The notes below the pieces were generated by a model, which saw only the letters and a program-made list of their open reading frames with translations, was not told the origin of the DNA and did not search any database. Below, in pieces: positions 31,278 through 37,776 of a stretch of 42,148 nt of DNA (the stretch's first letter is position 1; each line of letters begins with the position of its first letter). The translations under genes and the position numbers were made by a program. This stretch comes from an uncultured Zetaproteobacteria bacterium (GTDB lineage Bacteria > Pseudomonadota > Zetaproteobacteria > Mariprofundales > Mariprofundaceae), in NCBI GenBank assembly GCA_947311495.1, contig CAMZLG010000008.1, positions 1 to 42,148 on the forward strand, in the 5' to 3' direction.

Positions 31278-31589
31278 ATGGAAATTTCAACACCAGATTT
31301 TTATGAAAAAGTTAAAATGAAAGACTTCGACCATTGGGTTGATGTACGTACAGCAGAAGAGTTTGCAGCAGTTCGCGCTGACTCGGAGCACGTTAAGCAT
31401 CACCCGCTTGATCAAATTGTATCATTAGACTTGCCTAAAGACGCAGTGATTTATTTGTCGTGCCGTTCAGGTGCGCGTTCAGGGCAGGCGCAAGCATTTA
31501 TGTTGCAAAACGGATATACCAATGTAACCAATGTTGCAGGTGGTATTATGGCATGGGAAGCGGCAGGCTTTCCAACTACACAAGGATAA
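31278..31589 (+). CDS. Cytoplasmic single-domain rhodanese
   Basis: A 103-residue rhodanese without signal peptide or membrane helix, so cytoplasmic. It has HWVDVRTAEEFAAV, the active-site loop SCRSGARSGQA, and NVAGGIMAWEAAGFP at the C-terminus. Length and form resemble GlpE/PspE-type enzymes that move sulfane sulfur. AAGGAG precedes the ATG by about seven bases. It is the first gene after the second ArsR-type operator and may form persulfide substrates, such as glutathione persulfide, for the downstream dioxygenase (inference from family knowledge). Confidence 0.92.
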   Translation: MEISTPDFYEKVKMKDFDHWVDVRTAEEFAAVRADSEHVKHHPLDQIVSLDLPKDAVIYLSCRSGARSGQAQAFMLQNGYTNVTNVAGGIMAWEAAGFPTTQG

Positions 31590-31601
31590 GAGGAATAACC
31601 A

Positions 31602-32018
31602 ATGAAAAAACAACTACAAATCATCATTGCAGCAGCAATGTTAACATTCTCAGGGCAGGCTATTGCATGTGGTATGGGCGAAGTGACAGATGCGGGATAT
31701 GAAAACGCATCATTAGCCCACGCTTACAAACACTGGAGCCAAGGTAAACATACAAAAATACCATTTGTATTTGTTGATGTGCGCACGCCAGAAGAATTTA
31801 AAGCAGGTCACGTACCTGGTGCAGTAAATATTCCAGTTTCTGAAATTGGAGACCGTTTGAATGAAGTGCCTAAAGATAAACAAGTGTATGTGTATTGCCG
31901 TTCTGGTAAACGTGCTGCTAAAGCCTCAACCGTTTTGGCGAAAGCAGGGTTTAATGTGGAAAACATCCCAGAAAGTATGCAAGGTTGGAAAGCAGCGGGT
32001 TACCCAATCGCAAAATAA
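31602..32018 (+). CDS. Periplasmic rhodanese-like protein
   Basis: A 138-residue rhodanese with a Sec signal peptide (MKKQLQIIIAAAMLTFSGQAIA), probably cleaved before the Cys-Gly; AIAC is a poor lipobox, so soluble periplasmic is favoured. The mature domain has FVDVRTPEEFKAGHVPGAVNIP and the loop YCRSGKRAAKAS. It is closely similar to the lipoprotein at 30714, including the segment NEVPKDKQVYVYC versus AEVPKDKKVFVYC. A ribosome binding site AAGAGGAA precedes the start. Confidence 0.9.
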   Translation: MKKQLQIIIAAAMLTFSGQAIACGMGEVTDAGYENASLAHAYKHWSQGKHTKIPFVFVDVRTPEEFKAGHVPGAVNIPVSEIGDRLNEVPKDKQVYVYCRSGKRAAKASTVLAKAGFNVENIPESMQGWKAAGYPIAK

Positions 32019-32022
32019 TCAC

Positions 32023-32056
32023 AAGGCAGCCTGCATCTCGTAGGCTGCCTTTTTTC
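32023..32056 (+). terminator. Strong hairpin terminator between rhodanese and dioxygenase genes
   Basis: AAGGCAGCCT (32023-32032) and AGGCTGCCTT (32042-32051) form a 10-pair stem with a 9-base loop followed by a T run. It lies before the persulfide dioxygenase gene, which begins 26 bases on with no obvious own promoter, so it may attenuate read-through rather than end the operon completely. Confidence 0.85.
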
Positions 32057-32081
32057 AGCAACATAACATAAGGAGAACATC

Positions 32082-32765
32082 ATGATTTTCAGACAGTTAT
32101 TTGACGAAGCAACATGGACTTATACTTATATTGTAGCCGATGAAACAACAAAAGAAGCTTTGATTATTGATGCTGTGCTTGAAAAAGTAGAGCGCGACCT
32201 ACTGTTAATAAAAGAGCTTGGGTTAACGTTGAAATATGCTGTGGACACCCATGTTCATGCGGATCATACGACGGGTGCAGGCTTGTTGCGTGAGCGCACG
32301 GGTTGTCAAACAGGTGTTGCAGCTTCTGAAGGTGTATCATGTGCTGATATGGCTTTGAAAGAGGGTGACAGCCTTCAATTTGGTGAGTATGCACTTCAGG
32401 TTTTAGAAACACCTGGGCATACATCAGGCTGTCTAAGCTTTGTTTGCGAAGATAAAGTGTTTACAGGTGATGCCTTGTTTATCCGTGGCTGTGGTCGCAC
32501 AGACTTTCAAGCAGGTGACGCAGACACACTATATACTTCAATCACAGAGAAGTTATTTATACTTTCTGATGAAACCACTGTTTATCCAGGGCATGACTAT
32601 AAGGGTATGATGCTTTCCACCATTGCGGAGGAAAAAACGCACAATCCGAGAGTGAACTTGGGTAGAGAAGGGTTTGTGGATTTGATGAACAACCTTAATC
32701 TAGCCATGCCCAAACGTATTCACGAAGCCGTGCCTGCCAATCAAAAGTGTGGGTTAGATACTTAA
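32082..32765 (+). CDS. Persulfide dioxygenase (ETHE1-like MBL-fold)
   Basis: A 227-residue metallo-beta-lactamase-fold protein. THVHADHTTG supplies His 57, His 59, Asp 61 and His 62; PGHTSG gives His 113; FTGDALFIRGCGRTDFQ gives Asp 130 and the ETHE1/PDO signature; YPGHDYKG and THNPRVN complete the family pattern. It uses a single iron to oxidise glutathione persulfide to sulfite in the cytoplasm. The adjacent rhodaneses could supply persulfide and the following TSUP protein could export sulfite. AAGGAGAA precedes the start. The track also shows a minus-strand shadow ORF here, which I discount. Confidence 0.95.
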   Translation: MIFRQLFDEATWTYTYIVADETTKEALIIDAVLEKVERDLLLIKELGLTLKYAVDTHVHADHTTGAGLLRERTGCQTGVAASEGVSCADMALKEGDSLQFGEYALQVLETPGHTSGCLSFVCEDKVFTGDALFIRGCGRTDFQAGDADTLYTSITEKLFILSDETTVYPGHDYKGMMLSTIAEEKTHNPRVNLGREGFVDLMNNLNLAMPKRIHEAVPANQKCGLDT

Positions 32766-32772
32766 ACAAGTC

Positions 32773-32797
32773 AAAGCCTCTTTCGGGAGGCTTTTTC
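32773..32797 (+). terminator. Rho-independent terminator after persulfide dioxygenase gene
   Basis: AAGCCTC (32774-32780) and GAGGCTT (32787-32793) pair around a 6-base loop, followed by a T-rich tail. It separates the dioxygenase gene from the TSUP gene, although later genes on the same strand may still be reached by read-through. Confidence 0.8.
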
Positions 32798-32842
32798 AGT
32801 GGCAACTTTTTTATGAAACAAGCAGGTCAAGGAGTTGAATAA

Positions 32843-33640
32843 GTGGAAATCATGATGGTGATGGGTTTAATAAGTGCGGTATTGATGGGCATAACACTGG
32901 GTGTGTTTGGCGCGGGTGGTTCGATTCTTACCGTACCCATTCTTGTGTTTCTCATGGGTGTATCTGCATCTGAAGCCACGGCATATTCATTGTTTATTGT
33001 TGGTGTGACAGCCGTGTTTGGCGCATACACTTACTACAAACAAGACCTAATTCAATTTAGAATTGGTTTTGTGTTTGCCATACCTGCTTTTGTCGGCGTT
33101 TATGCGGTTCGTCTATTCCTTATGCCAGCTCTGCCTGAGCATATTGCAAGTATTGGCAGTTATGACTTGAGCAAAGATGCCTTGGTGCTGATTGTTTTTT
33201 CACTCATTATGATTATGGCGGCGTATGCCATGATTAAACCATCTAAAGTTCAAACCTCTGATGAACCCAAAGCATTAAACTATCCTTTGATTGCGATTGA
33301 AGGACTTATTGTCGGCGCAGTCACAGGTTTTGTCGGTGCTGGCGGTGGTTTCTTGATTATCCCTGCTTTGGTGATTCTTGCTGGCTTGAATATGAAACAA
33401 GCTGTGGGCACATCATTGATGATTATTGCCTTTAAATCATTATTGGGTTTTGCGGGTGATATTCAGGCTGGTTTGGTGGTAGACTGGATTTTATTGTTTG
33501 AAATTGTTGGGTTATCCATCATTGGTGTGTTGATTGGTGAGCGCGTTGCTCGAAAAGTGGATGGCAACAAGCTTAAACCTGCATTTGGCTATTTTGTCTT
33601 ACTGATGGGGCTAGCCATTTTAGTGAGAGAAGTGGTGTGA
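32843..33640 (+). CDS. TauE/SafE (TSUP) family sulfur-anion exporter
   Basis: A 265-residue membrane protein with about eight helices in two repeats. Each repeat begins with the TSUP signature: GVFGAGGSILTVPILVFLMG near residue 20 and GFVGAGGGFLIIPALVILAG near 165. Members move sulfite, sulfoacetate or related anions across the inner membrane. Position after a sulfite-producing dioxygenase suggests sulfite export (inference). The start is a GTG at 32843 with AAGGAG nine bases upstream; ATGs at 32852 and 32855 are alternatives but too far from that site. Confidence 0.9.
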   Translation: MEIMMVMGLISAVLMGITLGVFGAGGSILTVPILVFLMGVSASEATAYSLFIVGVTAVFGAYTYYKQDLIQFRIGFVFAIPAFVGVYAVRLFLMPALPEHIASIGSYDLSKDALVLIVFSLIMIMAAYAMIKPSKVQTSDEPKALNYPLIAIEGLIVGAVTGFVGAGGGFLIIPALVILAGLNMKQAVGTSLMIIAFKSLLGFAGDIQAGLVVDWILLFEIVGLSIIGVLIGERVARKVDGNKLKPAFGYFVLLMGLAILVREVV

Positions 33641-33681
33641 GAACAAGAAGAAACAAAAATGATTAAAGTTAAGGAGTCATT

Positions 33682-34068
33682 ATGCGTTTGAAAGCAGTTT
33701 TTGAAGGGGGAAGCCGTTTTACGGTTGCCTGCCGTTCACACAGTATCACGATTGACCAACCCCAAGGTAACGGTGGGGAAGATATGGGTATGACACCTCC
33801 TGAAATCATGGCAAGTTCCTTGGCAAGTTGCATTGGTTTTTATATTGCGCGCTATTGTGAACAAGCCAAGATTGATGCTACTGGTTTGGCGGTGTCTTGT
33901 GATTGGCAGGTGGGTGGTCAGCCCAAACATATGCAAAGCTTTGATGTGCAAGTGGAGTTACCCCATTTGCCTGAGAAACGCCGCAAAGCCATTGAAAAGG
34001 TGGCTGAAAGTTGCTTGATTCATGCAACACTTGGGCAATCTCCAGAAGTGAGTATTACTCTATCTTAA
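33682..34068 (+). CDS. OsmC-family protein
   Basis: A 128-residue OsmC/Ohr-type protein. The fold's two redox cysteines are present: one in ASSLASCIGFY (near 52) and one in VAESCLIHATL (near 112), with TPPEIMASS before the first. Ohr members reduce organic hydroperoxides; many OsmC relatives have other thiol chemistry. Association with persulfide genes makes thiol or persulfide handling plausible, but this is inference. AAGGAG sits before the ATG. The downstream gene may start inside its 3' end. Confidence 0.9.
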   Translation: MRLKAVFEGGSRFTVACRSHSITIDQPQGNGGEDMGMTPPEIMASSLASCIGFYIARYCEQAKIDATGLAVSCDWQVGGQPKHMQSFDVQVELPHLPEKRRKAIEKVAESCLIHATLGQSPEVSITLS

Positions 34069-34640
34069 GCATCCAACTTCTTTGGTTATACACGCTAGCG
34101 TTTGCATTGCTGCATAGCTTGATGGCGACCAATAGCGTCAAAGCCAAACTTTACGCCAAAGGTTTGGCAACACATCATTACCGTTTATTTTATTCCGTGT
34201 TTGGCATTACTACCACAGCACTTTGGCTGTGGGCAATTTACCAGCTTGTTGATGCACCTTTGTACCAAGTTGATGGTTTTATGGTTTATATCCTATATGC
34301 CACGCAAATCGTGGGTTTGATGATTGCGATGGCAGCATTGATACCCATTGATGGTGCAGTGTTCCTTGGTTTAAGAAAAGCAGAGCAAAGCAGCGACCCA
34401 TTTATTGTGCAAGGTGTGTTTAGGTATGTTCGACACCCGATGTATGCAGGGCTCATGTTGGTGTTGTTGGCAAAACCTGAGCAAACAGAAATCGGTCTTC
34501 ATTCTGCCCTGGCAGTAAGCTTGTATTTTATTATAGGTTCAAAACTAGAAGAAAAACGAATGCTTGCAGAGCATCCCAGTTATGCTGAATATCAGCAGCG
34601 TGTGGGTGCATTTATACCCAAACTGTTTTCACGGAGTTAA
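34011..34640 (+). CDS. NnrU/isoprenylcysteine methyltransferase-like membrane protein (MddA-like)
   Basis: Up to 209 residues with about five membrane helices. The C-terminal half carries the ICMT-type SAM-binding pattern: FRYVRHPMYAGLML, then a hydrophobic helix and KLEEKRMLAEHPSYAEYQQRVGAFIP. The early LLHSLMATN matches NnrU/MddA-like proteins; MddA methylates methanethiol to dimethyl sulfide. The start is uncertain. TTG 34011 (overlapping OsmC by 58 bases) keeps the first helix; the first ATG at 34122 would remove it. Methanethiol or sulfide methylation is a guess from neighbours and family resemblance. Confidence 0.75.
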   Translation: MLDSCNTWAISRSEYYSILSIQLLWLYTLAFALLHSLMATNSVKAKLYAKGLATHHYRLFYSVFGITTTALWLWAIYQLVDAPLYQVDGFMVYILYATQIVGLMIAMAALIPIDGAVFLGLRKAEQSSDPFIVQGVFRYVRHPMYAGLMLVLLAKPEQTEIGLHSALAVSLYFIIGSKLEEKRMLAEHPSYAEYQQRVGAFIPKLFSRS

Positions 34641-34642
34641 TC

Positions 34643-35233
34643 ATGCCAGATTGGGAAAGTTTATATCAAGCGCAGGACATAGGTTGGGATAGGGGAGAGA
34701 CTAGCCCTGCATTATTAACCTTTATAGAGAAGGGTGCGCTTGATGATGCTAAAACTGTACTCATCCCTGGTTGCGGGCGCGGTTATGAAGTCGTGGAACT
34801 GGCGCGGCGTGGCTTTGCAGTGACAGCCTTGGATTTAGCACCCTCAGCCGTGACACATCTCAAACAAACACTTGAAACAGAAGGTTTAAGTGCTGATGTG
34901 ATTTGTACGGATATTTTTGAATATCGTACGCCCCAAGCTTTTGATGTTGTCTATGAGCAGACTTGCCTGTGTGCGATTGAACCATCCGAGCGAGAAGTAT
35001 ATGCGGCTAAGGTTTACGAATGGTTAAAACCCAAAGGAAAGTTGTTATTGAATATGATGCAAACAGGGGATGTTGGTGGACCACCATTTCACTGCGATTT
35101 CATGGATATGAAGAAGCTGTTTGCAGAAGACAGATGGACTTGGCAACAAGAGCCACCATTTATGACGGGGAGAGGTAAAGAACGCATATCACCACGCTTT
35201 GAGTTGGGTTATGTTTTGGAGAAGAAAATATGA
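34643..35233 (+). CDS. Thiopurine/thiol S-methyltransferase-like SAM methyltransferase (TPMT family)
   Basis: A 196-residue TPMT-fold enzyme. It has the N-terminal WESLYQAQDIGWDRGETSPAL segment, SAM loop VLIPGCGRGYEVVELARRG, ALDLAPSAV, and VVYEQTCLCAIEPSERE, all characteristic. TPMT-family bacterial enzymes methylate thiols, halides, tellurite or selenite. It starts three bases after the NnrU/MddA-like stop and overlaps the next small gene by four bases. Two methyltransferases side by side among sulfide genes suggest methylation of sulfide or thiols (inference). Confidence 0.88.
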   Translation: MPDWESLYQAQDIGWDRGETSPALLTFIEKGALDDAKTVLIPGCGRGYEVVELARRGFAVTALDLAPSAVTHLKQTLETEGLSADVICTDIFEYRTPQAFDVVYEQTCLCAIEPSEREVYAAKVYEWLKPKGKLLLNMMQTGDVGGPPFHCDFMDMKKLFAEDRWTWQQEPPFMTGRGKERISPRFELGYVLEKKI

Positions 35234-35445
35234 AAGAGTTTATCAAAGGTTTACCTTATCTCATTTTAATCATCATGAGCATTTTTATGGCATTCGCACC
35301 TTTCCAACCTGAACCACATTTGGTGCAGAAGTTTGATATGTTAATGGCTGGCAACCTTACCAAACCATTGGATATGTTTGATGTAGTTTGGCATTTATTG
35401 CCTGTTGGTTTATTGATTGCCAAGTTTCTTTTATCGAAGAAGTAA
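35230..35445 (+). CDS. Small two-helix membrane protein of unknown function
   Basis: A 71-residue protein with helices at about residues 8-24 and 50-66 and a conserved-looking middle (APFQPEPHLVQKFDMLMAGNLTKPLDMFDV). I recall similar 70-residue proteins in databases under the label RND transporter, but that name seems unwarranted for so short a protein; no such function is visible here. It is coupled to the TPMT-like gene (ATGA overlap) and ends the sulfur gene run. Confidence 0.7.
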   Translation: MKEFIKGLPYLILIIMSIFMAFAPFQPEPHLVQKFDMLMAGNLTKPLDMFDVVWHLLPVGLLIAKFLLSKK

Positions 35446-35561
35446 CTCGTTTGCTTTAGGCGACACATCAACCAACCGATACTGAAAATCTTGAAAGTTC
35501 TCGCAATCACATAGCCCTATTTTTTACTTTTCATTGATTTATCTTTTAAGTCACTGTTGAG

Positions 35562-35601
35562 TGTAGCCTACATAGTAGACTTAGGTATACTAATAGTCTA
35601 C
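35562..35601 (+). promoter_or_regulatory. Candidate TetR operator region and promoter
   Basis: Two nested palindromes lie before the TetR gene: TGTAGCCTACA (35562-35572) and GTAGAC-15 bases-GTCTAC (35575-35601). A near-consensus -10, TATACT (35586-35591), lies between the arms of the second. This suggests autorepression by the TetR protein. The -35 is unclear. Confidence 0.5.
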
Positions 35602-35622
35602 GGTTCACTTAGTGGAGAATAC

Positions 35623-36213
35623 ATGGCAACCCAAGAAGAAAGACGCAGGCTAACCAAACAAACGATTATCAAAGCTGCTGCCAAACTGTTTAAAAAGCAG
35701 GGTTTTGAACACACATCAATCATGCAAGTTGTGAAAGAAGCCAATGTTGTAAAGGCAACATTTTACAAGCATTTCACCACCAAAGTAGACTTATTGCTGG
35801 TGATTGGACGAAAGGATGGCACAAAAGATGTCGCTGCCCTTATGCAAAAGGTAGAACAAGGTATGTCGCCGCTTGATGCGCTTCAAGCTTATTATATTGT
35901 GATGGTGCAATGGTTTGAGGCACACGCTTTTATTGCTGAAGATGTGATTCTTTCTGCAATCCGATTGCACAATCCACATTCCAATTTTCCAGAGCAAGTG
36001 GCTCACGATTTTACAAAACTGATGCTGAGCATCGCGCAAGAAAGAGGCGAGGTTAGCAAAAGTGTAAGTGTGTCCTCACAAGCCATTGTTGTGGGTGGAG
36101 TAGTCACTTTGGCAATCATTGATTGGAGCAAAGGAGCGAAGTCAATCACGTTAGAGCAAAGCATCCTTGAGTGTTTTGAGACAATTCTTTATGGGCTTAA
36201 ACCAAGTCAATAA
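35623..36213 (+). CDS. TetR-family transcriptional regulator
   Basis: A 196-residue regulator starting at the ATG at 35623, which has GGAGA upstream; the track start at 35557 would include promoter-like sequence. The N-terminal HTH (about 12-58) has TIIKAAAKLFKKQGFEHTSI and ATFYKHFTTKVDLLLV, matching TetR. The C-terminal half is helical and would bind an unknown ligand. The serine hydrolase gene begins 35 bases downstream, a likely target or partner. Palindromes just upstream suggest autoregulation. Confidence 0.9.
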   Translation: MATQEERRRLTKQTIIKAAAKLFKKQGFEHTSIMQVVKEANVVKATFYKHFTTKVDLLLVIGRKDGTKDVAALMQKVEQGMSPLDALQAYYIVMVQWFEAHAFIAEDVILSAIRLHNPHSNFPEQVAHDFTKLMLSIAQERGEVSKSVSVSSQAIVVGGVVTLAIIDWSKGAKSITLEQSILECFETILYGLKPSQ

Positions 36214-36248
36214 ATCGAAAAAACAAAAACTGTATGAAAGGGGCGATG

Positions 36249-37385
36249 ATGGATAATATTTATGGACAAGAAAACCCAATCGAATGCAAGATGGATAAAG
36301 ACAAGCTTCAACGAGTAAAAAAGGTGTTTCTTAAGCAGCAAGAGCAAGGTTTATTTCCCGGTGGTCAGCTTGTAGTGCGAAGGCATGGGCATGTTGCGCT
36401 TAATGTTTCATGTGGTGTTGCAAGAGGTTGGAATAATCGTGGTGGTGATGCTTTAGACGTGAAACAAGACACGCCTTTTCCTGTATATTCAACGGGAAAA
36501 CCAATGGCAGCAGTGATTATTACGATGTTAGAAAAAGAAGGTGTCTTGGATATACATACGCCGATTTGCAATATTTTGCCTGAGTTTTCAGGTATGGGCA
36601 GAGATGAAATCACGACATTGGATGTATTAACCCATAAAGCTGGAATTTTACTGCCAGACTTGATTCATAATCATACGATTTGGGCAAATACAGAAGAAGT
36701 TTGGGCATATTTACTCAAAACAAAACCGCTTTATCCGCGTGGCACGTTTGCCTATATGCCCGCAGAGTATGGGCTTATTCTTGACCAAATTGTAAGAAAA
36801 CTAACGGGGCAAAGCATAGCTCAAAAGCTTCGCTCATTGCTTGATAACTTGGGGATTCAAAATATGGGATTTGGTTTAAACCAACACAGTATTGATGATA
36901 TTGCTTGGTCATATTGGTTTGGCAAAGATAAATATATGATTGCAGGCATGGATGTTGCGGATAGGTTTGAAGAAAAGAACAATGACCGTGCTGTATTTGC
37001 AGCAGGAAACCCTGCGTTTAGTATGGTTGCTGATGCCGCATCGCTAGCGGCTTTTTATGAGTTTTTATTACACGGCAATGCTCAAATAGACAAGGCGTTG
37101 ATTGATAAATACACCACCAAACAAGTATCGGGCTGGAACAAAACCGTGAGTGCCTATTTATCATTGGGTAGAGGTTTTATGTTGGGCACTGTCACCCCGT
37201 CGTTTTACGGTTGGTGGGGTACAGGTGGCTTCTTTGGACATGCAGGTATATTCTCATCCTTAGCCTATGCCGACCACAAGACAGGTTTATCGGTTGCAAT
37301 CGTGACCAATGGTAATAAGAGCATTGGTGATTTCTTTTCGCGTTTTGTTAAATTAAGTCATGGTATTCGTGGCGCATGTAAGTAA
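36249..37385 (+). CDS. Serine hydrolase, beta-lactamase/EstB-like esterase family
   Basis: About 379 residues from the ATG at 36249, which has AAGGGG five bases upstream; ATGs at 36234 and 36246 are alternatives. It belongs to the class C beta-lactamase fold group: SxxK as STGK (Ser 81, Lys 84), a Tyr-containing YMPAEYG segment typical of EstB-type esterases, and GGFFGHAGIFSS near the C-terminus in place of the KTG box. No signal peptide is visible, so it is probably a cytoplasmic esterase or amidase, not an antibiotic beta-lactamase. It is likely regulated by the preceding TetR. Confidence 0.82.
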   Translation: MDNIYGQENPIECKMDKDKLQRVKKVFLKQQEQGLFPGGQLVVRRHGHVALNVSCGVARGWNNRGGDALDVKQDTPFPVYSTGKPMAAVIITMLEKEGVLDIHTPICNILPEFSGMGRDEITTLDVLTHKAGILLPDLIHNHTIWANTEEVWAYLLKTKPLYPRGTFAYMPAEYGLILDQIVRKLTGQSIAQKLRSLLDNLGIQNMGFGLNQHSIDDIAWSYWFGKDKYMIAGMDVADRFEEKNNDRAVFAAGNPAFSMVADAASLAAFYEFLLHGNAQIDKALIDKYTTKQVSGWNKTVSAYLSLGRGFMLGTVTPSFYGWWGTGGFFGHAGIFSSLAYADHKTGLSVAIVTNGNKSIGDFFSRFVKLSHGIRGACK

Positions 37386-37414
37386 GTTAGTTTTTATAAC
37401 TTTTAAGTCAAAGC

Positions 37415-37429
37415 AAGGCTGTTAGCCTT
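37415..37429 (+). other. Short perfect hairpin just before the DUF1456 start codon
   Basis: AAGGCT-GTT-AGCCTT forms a 6-pair stem with a 3-base loop that ends five bases before the ATG at 37435. No separate ribosome binding site is visible, so the hairpin may overlap the initiation region. It is short enough to be chance. Confidence 0.25.
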
Positions 37430-37434
37430 ACCGC

Positions 37435-37773
37435 ATGAAAAATAATGTTGTGTATAAAAAAGTTTGTATTGCCAATGGTTTGAAGCAGTTTGAAATCAAA
37501 GACATCTTTGAATTGGGCGGTTTGTCGCTCAGCAGTAGCGCCATCAAAGCCTTGTCGGCGGGTGCGAAGAACAAGAATTACGAAAAAATGAGCGATGAGC
37601 AATTGGAAGCATTCATGAATGGGCTAATTGTGTATTGGCGCGGAGAAAAAGATGCAGAAGGTGCTGTGCCGCAAGGTTTGGAAAATCTGATTATGAATGC
37701 AGATGAGGATACGCTGACCGAGCTTGAAAGCTTGGTTGCTGAAGCGAAAATGGCGTTAGACGAAGACAGTTAA
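37435..37773 (+). CDS. DUF1456 (YehS-like) small protein
   Basis: A 112-residue protein matching one repeat of the DUF1456/YehS family: NNVVYKKVCIANGLKQFEI at the start, a SSSAIKALSAGAKNKNYEKM middle, and EQLEAFMNGLIVYWRGEKDA. YehS has two such repeats; here there is one plus an acidic C-terminal tail of about 40 residues. Function of the family is unknown. It ends four bases before mfd, suggesting co-transcription. Confidence 0.75.
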   Translation: MKNNVVYKKVCIANGLKQFEIKDIFELGGLSLSSSAIKALSAGAKNKNYEKMSDEQLEAFMNGLIVYWRGEKDAEGAVPQGLENLIMNADEDTLTELESLVAEAKMALDEDS

Positions 37774-37776
37774 TTC

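Noticed and set aside
36249-37385. Antibiotic beta-lactamase
   Set aside because: It has no signal peptide and lacks a clear KTG box; the Ser-Lys and Tyr pattern fits EstB-type esterases better.
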